A stretch of DNA of 23,638 nucleotides from Haplosporangium gracile (lineage: Eukaryota; Mortierellomycota; Mortierellomycetes; Mortierellales; Mortierellaceae): the NCBI GenBank assembly GCA_015499985.1, contig JAAAUF010000662.1:1-23638 (forward strand), given 5' to 3'. This document shows, in pieces, positions 21,058 to 23,638 of the stretch. The notes under the pieces are model-generated. The model saw only the letters and a program-made list of their open reading frames with translations, had not been told where the DNA came from and did no database searches. The first letter of the stretch is position 1. Each line of letters begins with the position of its first letter. Made by a program: the position numbers and the translations under genes.

Positions 21058-23508
21058 ATGGAGAAGATCGGTCTTGTTCGCTCGCTCGCCTGGCATCATC
21101 CAACAGTTTCCCTGGAGGTCGGAACGCTCAACGCGAACACCAAAAGAGTATTTATGAACCGACCCTTGTCAACAACATCCTCTTCGATCGTAGCAGGATC
21201 CGCCTCACCCTCTTCGACCTTGCCCAGCCTGAATACATCCGACTTACAACCACAGGTGATGGAGTGTTTGCAAGAGGCCTCTTGTCTGGCTGCCGAGAAG
21301 AAACGCGAGGCGCAACGTCTTATTGGTGTCTTTGTGGAGACATTGAGCACACGGATGGATGCTGCGGAGGAGACACTTAGGGTCAAGATGCTATCGGAAA
21401 CACCGCCTATGTCGGAGGAACAACGTATCAGAGCCCGCAGAGAAGTGATAACCGATGTCGAGCGCATGATTTTGGATCGCTTCTGCGATAGAATTAAGCT
21501 CAAGGATGTTGATGATGATGTGGATGGCGCCGACAAGAGCAGACAGAGCGATTCGGATCTTGATGGAGAGGCTGGTGACCAGGAGAAGTTTCTACTGGCA
21601 TTTCTCATATTCTTGTATTCCGGCAACTATCCAAGGGAGAGAGACCTCAAGGGGTTTGGTCCCAGAGATCTCGTGCCTAAGGACAAGGACAGGGACGAGG
21701 ACAACGACAAGGGCAAGAAGAAAAAGACCAGCCCCGGTGTGATTGTCAACTACCTGATTGACTGGCTCGTTGGTGGCCATTTCTACAAGCCCATCCGGGG
21801 ACGGGGTGAGCTCTATGTTGAGATGCTCTACACCCCGACTCATGTGGTTCGATCAGTGTCTGGTCAAATGGCCCTCGAACTGGAGAAGATGTATGGGCAT
21901 GGGAGTCAGGAATTGTACAAGAAGGTATGTCTTGAAGTACTATTTATAGCCGCCATAAGTGTTCTAAATTTTATGAGTTAGAAATATTTCTAACACTAGT
22001 TATTTTTCCCATAGGTCGAGATCATGAAGAAGAAGGGGATAATCGGAGCCAGTGTGGACATCAGGATTCAGGAGAACGTCTCAGCCGTCGAAAACTTTGT
22101 GTATCTCAACAAACTCACCAAAAACAGAAGAAGAATCGTCCCATTCACCACATCCCAACAGCCCTTCGTCTCTTTCTCTGAGCGTGAGATAAGGGCTTTC
22201 TTTTGGAGGAGAGACCTGTTAAAGCAGAGACTTTGTGGCTTGGCCCTCCAAGACGACACCCGACTTTCTTCTACTAAGGATCTCGAAAGCTGGATCGGTC
22301 ACAAGGAACCAGGATTTATCATCAGGAATTTCATCTATGCTATTGGTTCTAAGGGCATGACTAGCCGGCAGAGGAAGAAAGCCGGCCATCGTGCGGCTGT
22401 CAAGTTGTGGTCTCTGGGCGATATTCGGAAACATTTGAAATTGATCAGCAGTCCTCTGTTGGATGTCACGAACGACCGGTCTGATGCACCCGAGGATTCT
22501 GCAGGCGCGCCCAGTGTCTCCCCAGCTGTGCTAAAGTATATGGAAAGAGGCTATGTCCTTCGGAGTTCGATTCGCACGGATGGATTCCGGGTGCAGCTTT
22601 TGGCGTTTAAACTCCGTGAGTTGCAGGACGTGCGGTACCGTCGATGGAATGATGATCGACTTCCGCCTAGGATAACGTCGACAGTTGGAGGAACGGATTA
22701 CTATCTGACAGAGATCCGTAATGTCATAACGTGCAAGGAGGATCTAGACAAGTACTGGCCAGGGATACCCGTCGAGCGCATCAAGACCCTCACCTTGGAC
22801 GCCGGCCAGGCATGCATTTTTGACGGGTTTGCTCACCTCCCCGAGGAGCTGACAAAAGGGACGAAGGGCAAGGAGCAGGCCACGGATTCGTCCCCCAACG
22901 ACATGGAAGGTGTGGTTGCCACAGTGCCACAGGAGTCAACCCTCACCACCACCGCAGCCACCACTGGGCAGCATACAACCCTTGGGGCAATAATACAGGA
23001 CTCGTCCATCATCCCTATGGCTCAGACTTCATCTACCACACCCCTCAGCACGCCCAGGTCAATATTCTTTAACCTGGCTGTGAAGAGTAAGACCGTTTAT
23101 CAACCGACGTTTCGTTTCAGACGATGGAGCGAGAGCGAGAAGCATGTGGTTCCTGAGGGAGAGAAGGAGTCTATTCACGCTATTGAAACTCGTCTTCCTC
23201 CCTTGAAAGGTCCTGGGGCGAGTGTTATGAACTATGTCAAGGAGCTGGAACTGGTTGAGGAACGGCTGAAGGCGTTTTACAACGGACACAATCACAACTA
23301 CAAAAAGCACCAATGGGACATGGTGCGGGCGCGTCACATGGAGTACCAACTCCTCGCCGATCGGCTGCTCAAGGTTGTTGAAGGTGGACTTGGAATTCGC
23401 AGCAACCCGCAGGACCCTGTCATTATCGGAGTCGGTCTGGGCAAATTCGGCACGAGCAGTGGCTTGTCCTCGCTTCATTCCTCGTTTTGGTCCTACTTCA
23501 TTCCAATG
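21058..23508 (+). CDS. Fanzor-type (eukaryotic TnpB-like) RNA-guided nuclease, 3' part beyond the window
   Basis: Fanzors are eukaryotic relatives of TnpB/Cas12 carried by mobile elements; they cut DNA with a RuvC domain guided by a transposon-end RNA. Exons seen: 21058-21924 and 22015-23508 (90-nt intron, phase 0), 787 codons, ending at a GTAAGC donor. The N-terminal half holds LQEASCLAAEKKREAQRLIG, then an acidic linker (about residues 150-170), a Lys/Asp-rich loop and helical blocks such as SAVENFVYLNKLTKNRRRIV. LTLDAGQACIFDGFA (Asp551) fits RuvC-I, and IIGVGLGKFGTSSGLSSLHS (about 770) fits the block that precedes the NEYYTS zinc-finger motif in fungal homologues. RuvC-II Glu, the zinc finger and RuvC-III lie outside the window. 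No frame break is visible in 2.4 kb. The start is uncertain (ATG at 21058 or 21154). Confidence 0.7.
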
Positions 23509-23638
23509 GTAAGCATTGTCCTATGGCCATTTATTATCAAGGAATAGATACCGTTGTCGCTGTATTTAATTAACATTATGGTCTTATCCCCCCGATGGTT
23601 TTAGCGACATAAATGTCGCCAATTTTTTGAAATTTTTG
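23509..23638 (+). other. Intron of the Fanzor-type gene running to the window edge
   Basis: It begins with the donor GTAAGC. A possible acceptor (TTTTAG, ending 23604) would be followed by residues that do not fit the expected region, so the intron probably continues past the edge. A 16-base palindrome with a two-base loop (GCGACAT at 23604-23610, ATGTCGC at 23613-23619) lies here, followed by an A/T-rich run. Confidence 0.5.

Noticed and set aside
20347..23638. Terminal inverted repeats between about 20347-20385 and 23604-23638
   Set aside because: The similarity needs several gaps and is mostly A/T; too weak to call element ends.

Overview
The window is a nuclear fragment of an early-diverging filamentous fungus, most likely Mortierellomycotina (Mortierella/Linnemannia group). 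This is inferred from intron-dense genes with mostly ~90-215 nt GT-AG introns, pyrimidine-rich promoters, a retained BLOC-1 subunit, a crinkler-type N-terminal domain and a Fanzor-type gene. I placed exons by hand, and in each housekeeping model the phases close exactly. No homology search was possible.

Layout. Bases 324-2462 (+) encode ribosomal protein eS1, with a start codon split off in a 4-nt first coding exon. Bases 3993-5412 (+) encode a monoacylglycerol-lipase-like serine hydrolase. Bases 6410-7169 (+) encode BLOC-1 subunit 2. It converges, 66 bp from stop to stop, on a class-IV aminotransferase fold protein at 8536-7236 (-). That gene shares a 195-bp divergent promoter with a TEX30/KANSL3-type alpha/beta hydrolase at 8732-10113 (+), which in turn converges on a PAQR (adiponectin-receptor/Izh) membrane protein at 11802-10389 (-). 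A 4.3-kb gene-free, increasingly pyrimidine-rich stretch follows. It leads into a seven-exon gene at 16096-19207 (+) for a divergent Dbl-homology-like protein. These genes look like ordinary single-copy housekeeping genes, and nothing links them in one pathway.

The right end (about 20.6 kb to the edge) is different. On the minus strand lies a broken fragment of a crinkler (CRN) N-terminal ubiquitin-like domain, with a one-base frameshift and a short second exon. Directly head-to-head with it, starting about where the crinkler similarity ends, is a large plus-strand gene that I read as a Fanzor (eukaryotic TnpB-like RNA-guided nuclease). The window cuts it before its zinc finger and the second half of RuvC. 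The simplest reading is a Fanzor-bearing mobile element inserted into, or rearranged with, a crinkler gene. This is the most interesting part of the window.
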